A DNA stretch of 64,000 nucleotides from Dama dama (lineage: Eukaryota > Chordata > Mammalia > Artiodactyla > Cervidae): assembly GCF_033118175.1 (NCBI RefSeq), contig NC_083693.1, forward strand, positions 29,087,981 to 29,151,980, given 5' to 3'. The position numbers were made by a program, and so were the translations under genes. Positions 34,307 through 44,873 of this stretch are shown in pieces (position 1 is the stretch's first letter; each line of letters starts with the position of its first letter). The notes beneath the pieces were generated by a model. The model searched no databases. It had not been told where the DNA came from and worked only from the letters and a program-made list of their open reading frames with translations.

Positions 34307-34489
34307 ACCCTGATGCTGGGAGAGATTGAGGGCAGGAGCAGAAGAGGGGTGACAGAGGATGAGATGGCTGCATCACTGACTCAAGGAACATGAGCAAACT
34401 CCGGGAGATAGCAAAGGACAGGGAAGCCTGGAGTGCTGTAGATCACGACTTAGCCTGGAGTGCTGTAGACACGACTTAGCAACTGAACA
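34307..34489 (+). mobile_element. BovB LINE 3' fragment with an internal tandem duplication
   Basis: BovB end (CCTGATGCTGGGAGAGATTG, GGATGAGATGGCTGCATCAC). A unit starting AGCCTGGAGTGCTGTAGA is present twice (34425-34451 and 34452-34477). ACAGGAACATGGG and ACAGGCACATGGG flank the element (34294-34306, 34490-34502). Confidence 0.87.
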
Positions 34490-34595
34490 ACAGGCACATG
34501 GGGGATAGTAAGTAAGTGGGAGACAGGTTTGGGTCCAAAAGACAGAAACAGCATCTAACAAAAATTAAAACAATGGGGAATGATGATAAGATCTG

Positions 34596-34765
34596 GGACT
34601 TCCCTGGTGGTCCAGTGGTTAATACTTCACCTTCCAATGCAGGGGGTGCAGTTTCTATCCCTGGTCACAGAGCCAAGATCCTACATGCCTTGCAGCCAAA
34701 AAGCCAAAACATAAAACAGAAACAGTATTATAACAAATTCAATAAAGACTTTAAAACTGGACCAC
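34596..34765 (+). mobile_element. CHR-type SINE
   Basis: GGGACTTCCCTGGTGGTCCA head and the ATAAAACAGAAACAG and TTCAATAAAGACTTTAAAAC tail. Confidence 0.9.
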
Positions 34766-34969
34766 ATCAAAAAAAATAATAATAACGTCCTGTACTTGGA
34801 TATACAAATTCATCTTCACCAGTAGAGAATGGGGAGGTGTGGCTTGCTTGGCCACAGGATCTGGGATGGGAGCATGAAGTGCTAAAAGCATGAAGTGCCA
34901 ACAAGACAAGAAATACCAGCGAGAACACTGATCACGTGCCCGACACAGGGAAACATCCTTTTCCCATGG

Positions 34970-35120
34970 ACAGAATCCTTCCCACCTCCACAGCAGCCCT
35001 CGAGGCGGTTAGTAAAATTGTGATGCAAAGACTGAAGCACAGAGAGGCTAGGTAATTCAGGCAGAGAGACAGAGCCAGTAAGCAAAACAGGCAAGATGAG
35101 AGCCTGGATCTGGCCACCCC
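34970..35120 (-). mobile_element. MIR SINE (ancient)
   Basis: Antisense MIR-like core (AAGACTGAAGCACAGAGAGG, CTAGGTAATTCAGGCAGAGA). Confidence 0.6.
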
Positions 35121-35249
35121 AGCCTCCAGAATCCTTGGAGAGGAGCTGGGTATGTGTGGTCCAGGCCCCTGCCCCACAGCGTGCTGAGCCATAGGGACAG
35201 GAGATTAGATTAGGGGGCATTCACACCCAAGTCCGGAAGTCTAGTGGCC

Positions 35250-35470
35250 ACAGGAGAAGAGAAGAGTTGCTCAGTGTGGGATGTGGTCGCAGAGCGGCCA
35301 CCCCGGCCCTGCCACTGGCTGGCCAAGTGTCCTTGAGTTTGCTTAACCTCAATTCGAGGTTCTTCACCGGCAAAGTGAAGATTACAATTTTATAATTAAA
35401 TGCGGGTTACTAAGGTCTTAGCCAGCAATTGAGTGCCTAACATACAGTAACAGCTTATTAAATGTTCGAC
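35250..35470 (+). mobile_element. MIR SINE (ancient)
   Basis: Sense MIR-like order (CCACTGGCTGGCCAAGTGTC, TTGCTTAACCTCAATTCGAG, ACAGCTTATTAAATGTTC). Confidence 0.65.
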
Positions 35471-35733
35471 TTACTCAGACACTTGAAGATCCATTAATGC
35501 TAGTGAGAGATTAGCAGTGCTCTGTGTGGCCAAGATAAATAAGTTCTCCGGGGCAGATGGGAATATCAATAATAATTACAGTACAGTATGATGAGTGAAC
35601 CCGTAGAGAGGGTCTGGTGGGCACACCACCGCAGTGCGGGGAAACAGCCTCTTTCTCTGTAGACAAGGAGTCATTCATGGAAGGAAGTGTTCTCCCAGAA
35701 AAAGCATGTGAACTGGCTCCTCAAGGTGAGGAT

Positions 35734-35879
35734 GGGGGATTTCCCGGTGGTCCAGTGGTTAAGACTCCATGCTCCCAATGCAGGGGGCCCAGGTTCAATC
35801 CCTGGTCAGGGAACTGGATCCCACCTTCAGCAACCAAAGACCTAACACAGCCAAATAGATAAATATTTTTTTAAAAAAT
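35734..35879 (+). mobile_element. CHR-type SINE with target-site duplication
   Basis: Head TTTCCCGGTGGTCCAGTGGT, GGTTCAATCCCTGGTCAGGG, and CACAGCCAAATAGATAAATA. GGTGAGGAT flanks it at 35725-35733 and 35880-35888. Confidence 0.9.
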
Positions 35880-35888
35880 GGTGAGGAT

Positions 35889-36399
35889 TGTTGGAGCTCA
35901 TAAATAGAGGGAAGAGCTGTAGGGGAAACAGCAGTACAGCTGCTTTTAAGGGCATAACACACCTAGGCTGGCCATCAGAAAGGAAGAGCCATGGGATTAG
36001 ATGAGTCCATGTAGGGCCAACTCAGCCCCCACATTTTTCTTTTTTTTTTTTCACATTTTTCATAGTAATTTAGCTATTTCCTTCTTTGTTGTTGTCACCT
36101 TTTGCTTCATCAGAATTTTAGAAGTAAATTCCTATAGTGTATTATATTTTAGTAGTATTTCAGAAGGACAGGTGACCTAGAAGATACGGATGATTTTTCT
36201 AGCTGTGCTATTTAGTTCTTTTGTTTATCAGTACATCTTTGACCTGTTCAGATGCATTGTTTAACCACCAGTTAATAAAGTCCAACAAATGTGACCTTAG
36301 GTCAAAAATCCAGAACTCCAGTGCTTTGTTGAAATCCAAACAAAAACATCTTTGGTAGCTTTGAGAAAGTATTAGTGCTTCCATAAGCATTGTTCATTC
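35889..36399. other. Unique intronic DNA
   Basis: Contains a T-tract near 36038-36050. No exon or named repeat seen. Confidence 0.4.
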
Positions 36400-36475
36400 T
36401 GGGAGATAGTAGGCCTAGCATGCTGCACTCCGTGGGGTGGCAAAGTATCAGACACAACCTAGCAACTGAACGACA
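36400..36475 (+). mobile_element. BovB/Bov-A 3' end fragment
   Basis: CTGGGAGATAGTAGGCCTAG, CTCCGTGGGGTGGCAAAGTA and CCTAGCAACTGAACGAC match the last 75 bp of BovB. Confidence 0.75.
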
Positions 36476-36495
36476 AAGTGCTACTGATATGACTT

Positions 36496-36693
36496 TAGCT
36501 TTTCTCTGGTGGCTCAGATGGTAAAGAATCTGCCTGCAGTGGAGGAGATCCAGGTTTGGTCCCTGGGTGGGGAAAATCCCCTAGAGAGGGGAATGGCAAA
36601 ACCGTTCTCCAGTATTCTTACCTAGAGAATTCCATGAAGAGAGCCGGCAGTCTACAGTCCATGCAGTCACATAGAGTTGGACACGAATGAGCA
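36496..36693 (+). mobile_element. Bov-tA SINE
   Basis: GGTGGCTCAGATGGTAAAGA head and a diverged Bov-A body (CATGAAGAGAGCCGGCAG). Confidence 0.9.
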
Positions 36694-36696
36694 GGG

Positions 36697-36729
36697 AGTC
36701 TTAACCACTGGACCACCAGGAAAATCCCT
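36697..36729 (-). mobile_element. CHR SINE head fragment
   Basis: AGTCTTAACCACTGGACCAC and the following CAGGAAAATCCC are the antisense first 33 bp of a CHR SINE, directly joined to the Bov-tA end. Confidence 0.7.
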
Positions 36730-36889
36730 CACACCTAATATTATTCATTTTTAATTACTGTCGCTCTGTGATATCACTTAATTTCTGATAAGATTCACCC
36801 TGACTCATCACTTCTTCAGTGTGTGCTTTAGACTTTCCTGCTTGTTTCTTTTTTTCCACTGAACTTTAGAATTATTTTGTCAAGTTCTG

Positions 36890-37207
36890 TGTTGAATTTC
36901 TGTACCAGTCAAGATGGACTAGATTATGCTGTGGAAACAACCCCCAAATCTCAGTGGTTTAAAAACAAAGATTTATTTCTTCCTCAGACAACAAATCCGT
37001 CCTGGGTTGGCTGAGGGGTTCTGTGTCCCATCCCAGTCCTCACTCAAGGACCCAGGTTCACCGAGCAGCTTCCGCCCAGAGTGGTACCCATAGAAGTCAC
37101 AACTGGTTGGCCAAGGCATATCACATGGTCAAGCCTAACTTCACTTGGGTGGGGAAGGTGCATTCTTCCCAGAGAGGGAAAGTAAATTTTGGTGAATTCT
37201 AGCACAC
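36890..37207. mobile_element. Unassigned ancient mammalian repeat
   Basis: Text such as ATGCTGTGGAAACAACCCCC, AATCTCAGTGGTTTAAAAAC and GTTGGCTGAGGGGTTCTGTG recurs as a medium-reiterated repeat in eutherian genomes. I cannot name the family safely. It is probably an LTR or DNA element. Confidence 0.5.
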
Positions 37208-37219
37208 TATCACAATTTT

Positions 37220-37420
37220 TTTTTTTTAAAAAAAGGCTTTCTGATATGGACCACTTTTTAAAGTCTTTATTGAATTTGTTACAATATCGCTTCTGTTTTC
37301 TGTTTTGTTTTTTTGGCCGTGAGGCATGTGGAATCCCAGCTCCCCGACCAGGGATCGAACCCACATCCCCTGCACTGGAAGCGTGGAGTTTTAACCACTG
37401 GGCCACCAGGGAAGCCCCTG
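37220..37420 (-). mobile_element. CHR-type SINE with target-site duplication
   Basis: Antisense tail (AAAGTCTTTATTGAATTTGT) and head (CCCGACCAGGGATCGAACCC, CTGGGCCACCAGGGAAGCCC). TATCACAATTTT (37208-37219) and TATCACAGTTTT (37421-37432) match at 11 of 12 bases. Confidence 0.92.
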
Positions 37421-37699
37421 TATCACAGTTTTGGAATAGGAATTTTATTGTATAAATTAACTTGGAGAAGTTTGTTGTCATAGTACTTCCTCATCCAGGC
37501 GTACGGGACTTCCCTTGAAGTCTTTATTTTTCCCATAAAGAACTTCTGGTTCTTAGTGTAGGCCCATGGTTATCAAGATTAGAATTCCCCTGGGGAACTT
37601 CTAAAGGATACCAACGCCAGGGCCAAGCCCCAAGAATACAGGGTCCCCCCAGGGTGGAGAGCCATAGATGGAGCTCTTTCACAGTTTCCTCTCAGCTGT

Positions 37700-37954
37700 T
37701 TCTTTCAACTTTTTATTATGCAATTGTTCAAACTATAGAAAAGTAGAGAGCATAGGAAAATGAACTCAGGATAAACCCATCACTCAATCTCAACAATTTC
37801 TCAGCTTTTGGCCAATCTTATTCCATCTATAAACCACCCCTTCCTGTGTCCCCCTTCAAAGATTATTTTGGAGCAAATCCCAGGCAGCCTATCATGTCAT
37901 CTATGACTGTTTCAGTGTGTGATGCTAAGATACACATACTCTTTGTTTTAGTCT
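37700..37954 (-). mobile_element. Old L1M-like tract, left part
   Basis: TTTTTATTATGCAATTGTTC, AAAAGTAGAGAGCATAGG and TTTTGGAGCAAATCCCAGGC are typical of antisense L1M-type 5' sequence. It seems to resume at 38552. Confidence 0.6.
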
Positions 37955-38170
37955 GCTAGGGCTACCAAAACAAAAGACCACGGTCTGGTGGCTTAAACTA
38001 CAGAAATGTATTTTCTCGTAGTTCTGAAGGCTAGAAGTCCAAGTTCAAGACGTTGGCAGGTTTGCCAAGGCTTCTCTCCTTGGTTCAGAGATGGCTCTTT
38101 CTCTGTGTGTCCACATCTCTTTCTGCATCCTAATCTCTTCTTATCAGGATACCAGTCATATCAAGTTGGG
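37955..38170 (-). mobile_element. MLT1-type MaLR LTR, left part
   Basis: TTAGTCTGCTAGGGCTACCA, CACGGTCTGGTGGCTTAAAC and ATCAGGATACCAGTCATATC follow the antisense MLT1 LTR. No coding region is present. The LTR resumes after a Bov-tA copy. Confidence 0.7.
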
Positions 38171-38396
38171 CTTCCCAAGTGGCACTAGTGGTAAAGAATC
38201 CGCCTGCCAGTGCAGGAGACGCAAGAGATTCTGGTTTGATCCCTGCGTCAGGAAGATCCCCTGGAGGAAGAAATAGCAACCGACTCCAGTAATCTTGCCC
38301 GGAAAATTCGATGCACAGAAGAGCCTGGCAGGCTACAGTCCATGGGGTCACAAAGAGCCGGACACGACTGAGCAACTGAACCACTACCACCACCGT
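38171..38396 (+). mobile_element. Bov-tA SINE nested in an MLT1 LTR
   Basis: Complete copy with GTTGGG on both sides (38165-38170, then from 38397). The LTR text reads through if the SINE is taken out. Confidence 0.9.
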
Positions 38397-38551
38397 GTTG
38401 GGTTAGGACTCACCCAAAAGACCCCATTTTTACTTGGCTACCTCTCTCTAGAAGCTCTGGCTCCAAACAGACATTCTGAGGTCCTGGGGCCTAGGACTTC
38501 TACATGGGAATTTGGGGAGGACGCAAGTCAGTCCATACCATAAACATAAAC
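38397..38551 (-). mobile_element. MLT1-type MaLR LTR, right part
   Basis: TTAGGACTCACCCAAAAGAC, GGCCTAGGACTTCTACATGG and CAGTCCATACCATAA complete the LTR. Confidence 0.68.
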
Positions 38552-38720
38552 CATCATCACACCTGAAACTTTAACAGTATTCCTTCACAGCCGTTCAGTT
38601 TCCCCAACTGACTTCTTTCTTTTTGTTTTTCCTTTTTAATTATAATTTGCTCAATTCAGGATTGGAATCGGGTCACATATGCTGCAGCTGGCTGAAAGGT
38701 TCCTTTAACCTCTTTCACAT
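38552..38720 (-). mobile_element. Old L1M-like tract, right part
   Basis: ATTCCTTCACAGCCGTTCAG and TTCAGGATTGGAATCGGGTC are similar to antisense L1M sequence. This is the outermost layer of a three-level nest. Confidence 0.5.
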
Positions 38721-39649
38721 CTCTTTCCCTCCACTTGTATTTGGTTTCCACTCATTAGCCTTATTCGTGTGGGGTGACTGGATGTGACATGAAGGAGGCG
38801 CCTGATCTCTGAGACGTGCCACAGCCCACCCAGAACATAGGCGGGCACCGGGCCCTGGTCCGAGGGCCCCGCTGACCTGAGGGCTGCCCAGGTCCTGTGC
38901 GGAAGGCCCTTCCCGCAGAGCGCTTCCGAGACTGCCCCTGACCCATCGTTCTCGTCTAATCCCCCTCTTTACGTCCATCAAGGCACTTGTGATTTGGTGA
39001 GACCGTGTATTGGTCCACCTGTTTGTTCCTGTCTGTCCATCCCCAGACCCCCTCCACGAGCACCAGAGGTCTTTGTTCTCCTGCTGCGGCTCCCCAGTGT
39101 CTCTGCTTTGGCCCCTGGTAGTGCTAGGTCCGTATTGCCTGAGTGAGGGCTGAGGGGAGGAGCATGAAATGACAGTTTTTCTGGATGGAAGGTGACGTTG
39201 TGCAGATGGGCACGTCTCAAACAGGTGTGTCTTGTGGTTGTGTGACCTGCCCTTGTGCAAGCCGTGTCACGCTGGAGCAGATGGCAGGCCCTCCTGTCAC
39301 GGAGATCCTTCTGGCCTTTTGAAATTGCGAGTTCAACCAGAGGCAAACTAAAGAGGGCATTAACAAGAAGCCCTTCTTCCTTTTTTCCTGTGTCCCACCC
39401 ACCTCAGATCTCTCTGAGAAAATTGCAAAAAGCCTTTTCCTGCTTACCTACCAACTTTGTTCTAAACCACATAAGCACTATTCCCTTGTTATTGGGCATC
39501 CTTGCTGATGTGATTAGAAATTGTTGGTCCTAGATCTCTCTTGAACAGAATTTCCTATATGGATAACCATATGTTCTTGTGACTTAGAATCACAGGAATG
39601 CTTCCTGCTGCCTTTGAAACATAAATTCATTAAAGGAAAATCCCGGATG
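38721..39649. other. Unique intronic DNA, GC-rich in its first 400 bp
   Basis: 38770-39130 is GC-rich with several CpGs. A 181-codon minus-strand frame (38715-39260) is open, but it has no recognisable domain and GC-rich DNA favours chance open frames. Confidence 0.45.
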
Positions 39650-39895
39650 AAGCAGTTACCATTTATCTCGCATTAACAGTGCCAGGCACGCACTGGTGTT
39701 ATTTCCCTTGATCCTCCTGATGCCTGAGAGGTTGGCATTAGTTTCCCCACTTGCCAGGCTAAAGGAGGTTAAGTACCTTGCCTGGGGTCACACAGCAGAA
39801 AGTGGCAGGACCCGCCTTCAAACTGTGTGATTCTTAACCCCAGCTCAGTAGCACCTCTGTCATGGTGTTCATTTCCTATTTCAGACACTGCTTAT
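39650..39895 (-). mobile_element. MIR SINE (ancient), part
   Basis: Antisense MIR (GGTTAAGTACCTTGCCTGGG, GTCACACAGCAGAAAGTGGC). Similar text follows at 40111-40200 after the next insertion, probably a second MIR. Confidence 0.75.
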
Positions 39896-39905
39896 TAGAG
39901 TAAAG

Positions 39906-40110
39906 GGCCTCCCGGGTGGCTCAGACGGTAAAGAATCTGCCTGCAATTCAGGAGACAGGGAACCCTACTCAGCACTCTGTCATGACTGGTATGGGAACAG
40001 AATCTAAAAAAGAGTGGATATTTGTGTATATGTATAACTGATTCACCTTGTTGTATAGCAGTAACTAACACAACATGGTAAATCAATAACACTCCAATAA
40101 AATTTAAAAA
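39906..40110 (+). mobile_element. Bov-tA head joined to an L1 3' end (chimera)
   Basis: 39906-39955 is the Bov-tA tRNA-like head (GGTGGCTCAGACGGTAAAGA, GCCTGCAATTCAGGAGAC). It passes without a gap into an L1 3' end from about 39955 (CCTACTCAGCACTCTGTCAT, GCAGTAACTAACACAACATG, CTCCAATAAAATTTAAAAAA). The Bov-A body is absent. Confidence 0.8.
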
Positions 40111-40200
40111 ACAAAGTTGAGTAACCTGCTCCAGATCACAAAACTGATGAATGGGTGACCCAAGTTTCCCATTCAAGCAGTCTAGTCCTGGAGTCCATGC
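40111..40200 (-). mobile_element. MIR-like fragment
   Basis: GAGTAACCTGCTCCAGATCA, then GTCTAGTCCTGGAGTCCATG follows the antisense MIR head. Confidence 0.55.
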
Positions 40201-40417
40201 CTTTTTTTTTTTTTTAAGCTTTATGCTTCATTATGTGTTTGGTTTTTTTTTTTTAATGTTTTTTTGTTTGTCTGTTACAACATTGCTTCTGTTTTATGGT
40301 TTGATTTTTTGGCCACAAGACACGTGGAATCTTAGCTCCCCAACCAGGAAACCTGCACCCCCTGCGCTGAACGTTGAAAGGCAAAGTCTTAACTATAGGA
40401 TGGCCAGGGAAGTCCCT
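40201..40417 (-). mobile_element. CHR-type SINE with target-site duplication
   Basis: T-rich tail, TTTTTTGGCCACAAGACACG, and the head ending GATGGCCAGGGAAGTCCC. TGGAGTCCATGC (40189-40200) and TGGAGTTCATGC (40418-40429) flank it. Confidence 0.92.
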
Positions 40418-40458
40418 TGGAGTTCATGCTTTTGAATAACAGGCTAAACAGCCTTTCT

Positions 40459-40711
40459 TAAAAAAAAAAAAATTTGTTTATTTATTTCATTTTTGGCTGC
40501 ATCAGGTCTTAGTTGTGACACATGGAGCTCTTCTTTGCAGCCTACAGGCTTCTTTCTAGTTGTGGCACTCAGATTCCTGAGCAAGAGGGCTCAGTTGCTT
40601 CATGGCATGTGGGATCTAAGTTCCCCGACCAGGGATCGAACCTGTGTCCCCTGCATTGGAAGGCGAATTCTTAACCATTGGACCACTGGACCACCAGGGA
40701 AGTCCCCACAT
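40459..40711 (-). mobile_element. CHR-type SINE with target-site duplication
   Basis: Antisense long CHR body (TTTTGGCTGCATCAGGTCTT, CCCGACCAGGGATCGAACCT). AGCCTTTCT flanks it at 40450-40458 and 40712-40720. A small duplication of the head (GGACCACTGGACCACCAGGG) is present. Confidence 0.92.
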
Positions 40712-40720
40712 AGCCTTTCT

Positions 40721-41646
40721 GTGTAAGGAACTGCATCCTGCCGATGCTTCTAAGGAGTAAAGGGAATAGTTCCCAGTCGGACACATTTTAGATTTAAAGC
40801 AAAAGAACAGCAAGAGCTTCTCAGTCACAGAGATAGGCTTGGTGGGCTTGGGCTCCATTTTTTCTTTTTTAATCTCACATCCTACAGACATTCATGAGTC
40901 CAGACCCCGAGATGAGAATACAGGTGGTAGTCTAAGCCCCTGCTTTCCTGAAGCTCCCCGTCTAGTGAGGAACAGCTCAGTGTTGGTGGAAGAGGTTGGG
41001 AGACAGTCCCAGTCAGGCTGCACTTGCTGGCTGGGCTTTTCCAAAAAGAACATTTACCAAACTGCATCCTTTTTAAGGACAGGACCCAGATTTCCATGTT
41101 CAATTTTCATACTATGTTAATCTCCCGCACCTAGTGGATCACTTAGAGAGAGATGCTCAGGAGAGGCCTGCAGAAGAAGGCAGTGTTTCAGAGTCCAACA
41201 GATAGGAGTTTGCATTCCCCAGTTGGGGAAGTCAGCAGTAATATAAAGGCACACAGCATGGGGTCCAGCAAATACCACTACATGGTGATGTTACTGCCTT
41301 TTCCTGTCTTTCACTCTAAGTTTGTGTGTTCTGTGAGCCCACGTAGATGAGAAAAGGTGGAAGTTCACTGGAACCGTCAAAAGGCCTAGCCTCTAGGTCA
41401 GCTGACCGCCTGTGAACGCTCACGAGGGCCAATTTGAGAAGCTGTGCTTATGGAGCATAAATTTCTGTTTTGAATTTGGTTTGAATTCTGACTCTGGGAT
41501 GGCAAGGCCCTGGTGGTTATTTTGAAGGATGCATTGCTTGCTTCAGAATTGGCTCCTTGCCAAATCTGGCGGGCCAGGGCTAGGGATGGAGCAGAGGGGG
41601 TGGTGGTGGATGTGGGGGTCACACACCTCCATGCTACTGGCTTCTT
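40721..41646. other. Unique intronic DNA
   Basis: No recognised repeat or exon. Confidence 0.4.
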
Positions 41647-41658
41647 TTGTAGTACATG

Positions 41659-41887
41659 CGGTGCGTGCGTTTTAAGTCGCTTCAGTCATGTCCAACTCGT
41701 TGTGACCCTACGGACTGTAGCCTGCCAGGCTCCTCTGTCCATGGGATTCTCAGGCAAGAATACTGGAGTGGGTTGCCATTTGCTTTTCCAGGGGATCTTC
41801 CCGCCTCAGGGATTGAACCCGAGTCTCCTGTGTCTCCTTCATTGGCAGGTGGGTTCTTTATTGCTAACTCCACCTGGGAAGCCTCAA
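41659..41887 (-). mobile_element. Bov-tA SINE with target-site duplication
   Basis: Complete antisense copy. TTGTAGTACATG (41647-41658) and TTGTAGTATATG (41888-41899) flank it. Confidence 0.93.
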
Positions 41888-41899
41888 TTGTAGTATATG

Positions 41900-42695
41900 T
41901 TTATTTAGCTATATTTTAACTTTCTAAAATTTATTTTCACTCTTTAAAAATAATTCCTCACCCCTTGCCTCAGGATAGTTCATGGATTTTTTTTTTTAAA
42001 CCAGCAGAATTTCCCTTTTGAAGAATTAAATTCAGTGACATTATCTGATCTGACCAAAGTGTGAGACCACTGGGATGAGTAGTAGAATCCACAGGAGTAA
42101 AATTTATCAATCTTTTAAATTTCTTATTTAAATGGGATTCTTTCCTGGATCAGACTGGGTCTATAACCCTGTCATCGGAGTGAGATCAATGAATAACACT
42201 TGAAAATCAAGGAACACCTAGAAGTCGTGAATATTTTTTGAAGTGTTTTATCATACAGAGTTTACAGTCTTTGATTGGAACACAGCAGTCATGGACATGT
42301 GGGCTTGCTCTTTATTGACTCAACTAGCTTTCTAACCTGGACAGTGTTTGGAATATAAGTGATTTTGTCAGCGATACTGCAAAGGACCAGTACATTCAGG
42401 AAGTGTTCTGCTCCATTTTTCTGTCTTTAGCTGAAGGCCATATCCCAACACTCCAGTGTTCATATTCAGAGCAGAGAACATCTGGATCAAGTCCACCAGC
42501 CAAGGAAACAAACTGAAAACCAAAATGATCCAGTTGTGGTTATTCTGACCTCCATTTCTAAGACTGACCCTGGAAATGTTATGACCAGAAAGTTAAGAGC
42601 CAAGCCACAAAGGATCCATGAGTTTGATCTTGATTAGAGAAAAAAAAATGGGATTTTTTTAAACAGTCTTTTCTATATCATATGAAAAGAATCAA
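41900..42695. other. Unique intronic DNA
   Basis: No recognised repeat or exon. Confidence 0.4.
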
Positions 42696-42709
42696 AATAA
42701 TAACCTGGT

Positions 42710-44147
42710 CTGAGGGCTGTCTTTTCACCTTACTTATAGTTTCCTTTGTAGTGCAAAAGCTTTTAAGTTTCATTAGGTCCCATTTGTTTAGTTTTGCTTT
42801 TATTTCCAATATTCTGGGAGGTGGGTCATAGAGGATCTTGCTTTGATTTATGTCGGAGAGTGTTTTGCCTATGTTCTCCTCTAGGAGTTTTATAGTTTCT
42901 GGTCTTACATTTAGATCTTTAATCCATTTTGAGTTTATTTTTGTGTATGGTGTTAGAAAGTGTTCTAGTTTCATTCTTTTACAAGTGGTTGACCAGTTTT
43001 CCCAGCACCACTTGTTAAAGAGGTTGTCTTTTTTCCATTGTATATCCTTGCCTCCTTTGTCAAAAATAAGGTGTCCATAGGTTCGTGGATTTATCTCTGG
43101 GCTTTCTATTCTGTTCCATTGATCTATATTTCTGTCTTTGTGCCAGTACCATACTGTCTTGATGACTGTGGCTTTGTAGTAGAGTCTGAAGTCAGGCAGG
43201 TTGATTCCTCCAGTTCCATTCTTCTTTCTCAAGATTACTTTGGCTATTCGAGGTTTTTTGTATTTCCATACAAATTGTGAAATTCTTTGGTCTAGTTCTG
43301 TGAAAAATACCGTTGGTAGCTTGATAGGGATTGCATTGAATCTATAGACTGCTTTGGGTAGAATAGCCATTTTGACAATATTAATTCTTCCAATCCATGA
43401 ACACGGTATGTTTCTCCATCTGTTTGTGTCCTCTTTGATTTCTTTCATCAGTGTTTTATAGTTTTCTATGTATAGGTCCTTTGTTTCTTTAGGTAGATAT
43501 ACTCCTAAGTATTTTATTCTTTTTGTTGCAATGGTGAATGGTATTGTTTCCTTAATTTCTCTGTCTGTTTTTTCATTGTTAGTATATAGGAATGCAAGGG
43601 ATTTCTGTGTGTTAATTTTATATCCTGCAACTTTACTATATTCATTGATTAGCTCTAGTAATTTTCTGGTAGAATCTTTAGGGTTTTCTATGTAGAGGAT
43701 CATGTCATCTGCAAACAGTGAGAGTTTTACTTCTTCTTTTCCTATCTGGATTCCTTTTACTTCTTTTTCTGCTCTGATTGCTGTGGCCAGCACTTCCAAC
43801 ACTATGTTGAATAGTAGTGGTGAGAGTGGGCACCCTTGTCTTGTTCCTGATTTCAGGGGAAATGCCTTCAATTTTTCACCATTGAGGGTGATGCTTGCTG
43901 TGGGTTTGTCATATATAGCTTTTATTATGTTGAGGTATGTTCCTTCTATTCCTGCTTTCTGGAGAGTTTTAATCATAAATGAGTGTTGAATTTTGTCAAA
44001 GGCTTTCTCTGCATCTATTGAGATAATCATATGGTTTTTATCTTTCAATTTGTTAATGTGGTGTATTACATTGATTGATTTGCGGATATTAAAGAATCCT
44101 TGCATTCCTGGGATAAAGCCCACTTGGTCATGGTGTATGATTTTTTT
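42710..44147 (-). pseudogene. L1 ORF2 fragment: reverse transcriptase and downstream region
   Basis: The minus strand stays open over this whole part and reads like a mammalian L1 ORF2 protein, starting at IHHDQVGFIPGMQG. The reverse-transcriptase signatures FADD (43704-43715) and, upstream, GTRQGCPLSPLLFN are intact. Later motifs such as RYNAIPIKLP-like (YRFNAIPIKLP) and LFNKWCWENW are also present. It ends at RQPSD by the inversion breakpoint. The endonuclease domain, ORF1 and the promoter are missing, so it is a dead fragment. The lack of stops over about 479 codons indicates a recent insertion. The surrounding longer open frame (42678-44273) includes non-L1 codons at both ends. Confidence 0.93.
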
Positions 44148-44149
44148 AA

Positions 44150-44873
44150 CCTCAGATTGGGAGAAAATAATAGCAAATGAAGAAACAGATAAAGGATTAA
44201 TCTCAAAAATATACAAGCAACTCCTGCAGCTCAATTCCAGAAAAATAAATGACCCAATCAAAAAATGGGCCAAAAACTAAACAGACATTTCTCCAAAGAA
44301 GACATACAGATGGCTAACAAACACATGAAAAGATGCTCAACATCACTCATTATTAGAGAAATGCAAATCAAAACCACAATGAGGTACCATTACACGCCAG
44401 TCAGGATGGCTGCTATCCAAAAGTCTACAAGCAATAAATGCTGGAGAGGGTGTGGAGAAAAGGGAACCCTCTTACACTGTTGGTGGGAATGCAAACTAGT
44501 ACAGCCGCTATGGAAAACAGTGTGGAGATTTCTTAAAAAACTGGAAATAGAACTGCCATATGACCCAGCAATCCCACTTCTGGGCATACACACTGAGGAA
44601 ACCAGATCTGAAAGAGACACGTGCACCCCAATGTTCATCGCAGCACTGTTTATAATAGCCAGGACATGGAAGCAACCTAGATGCCCATCAGCAGATGAAT
44701 GGATAAGGAAGCTGTGGTACATATACACCATGGAATATTACTCAGCCATTAAAAAGAATTCATTTGAACCAGTCCTAATGAGATGGATGAAGCTGGAGCC
44801 CATTATACAGAGTGAAGTAAGCCAGAAAGATAAAGAACATTACAGCATACTGACACATGTATATGGAATTTAG
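44150..44873 (+). pseudogene. L1 ORF2 C-terminal fragment with one frameshift
   Basis: Plus-strand continuation of ORF2, reading SDWEKIIANEETDKGLISKI, then after about 44270 in a different frame LNRHFSKEDIQMANKHMKRC and the zinc-knuckle region CWRGCGEKGTLLHCWWEC, to YGI and a stop at 44871-44873. The frame change fits a single missing base in the A-rich stretch around 44272-44278. The 3' UTR follows to 45170. Confidence 0.92.

Noticed and set aside
38715..39260. 181-codon minus-strand open frame
   Set aside because: It lies in GC-rich DNA, where stops are rare, and shows no domain, no splice context and no resemblance to a known protein.
42678..44273. 531-codon frame as a host gene
   Set aside because: It is L1 ORF2. 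The ends of the frame are non-L1 codons created by the inversion and the flanking DNA.
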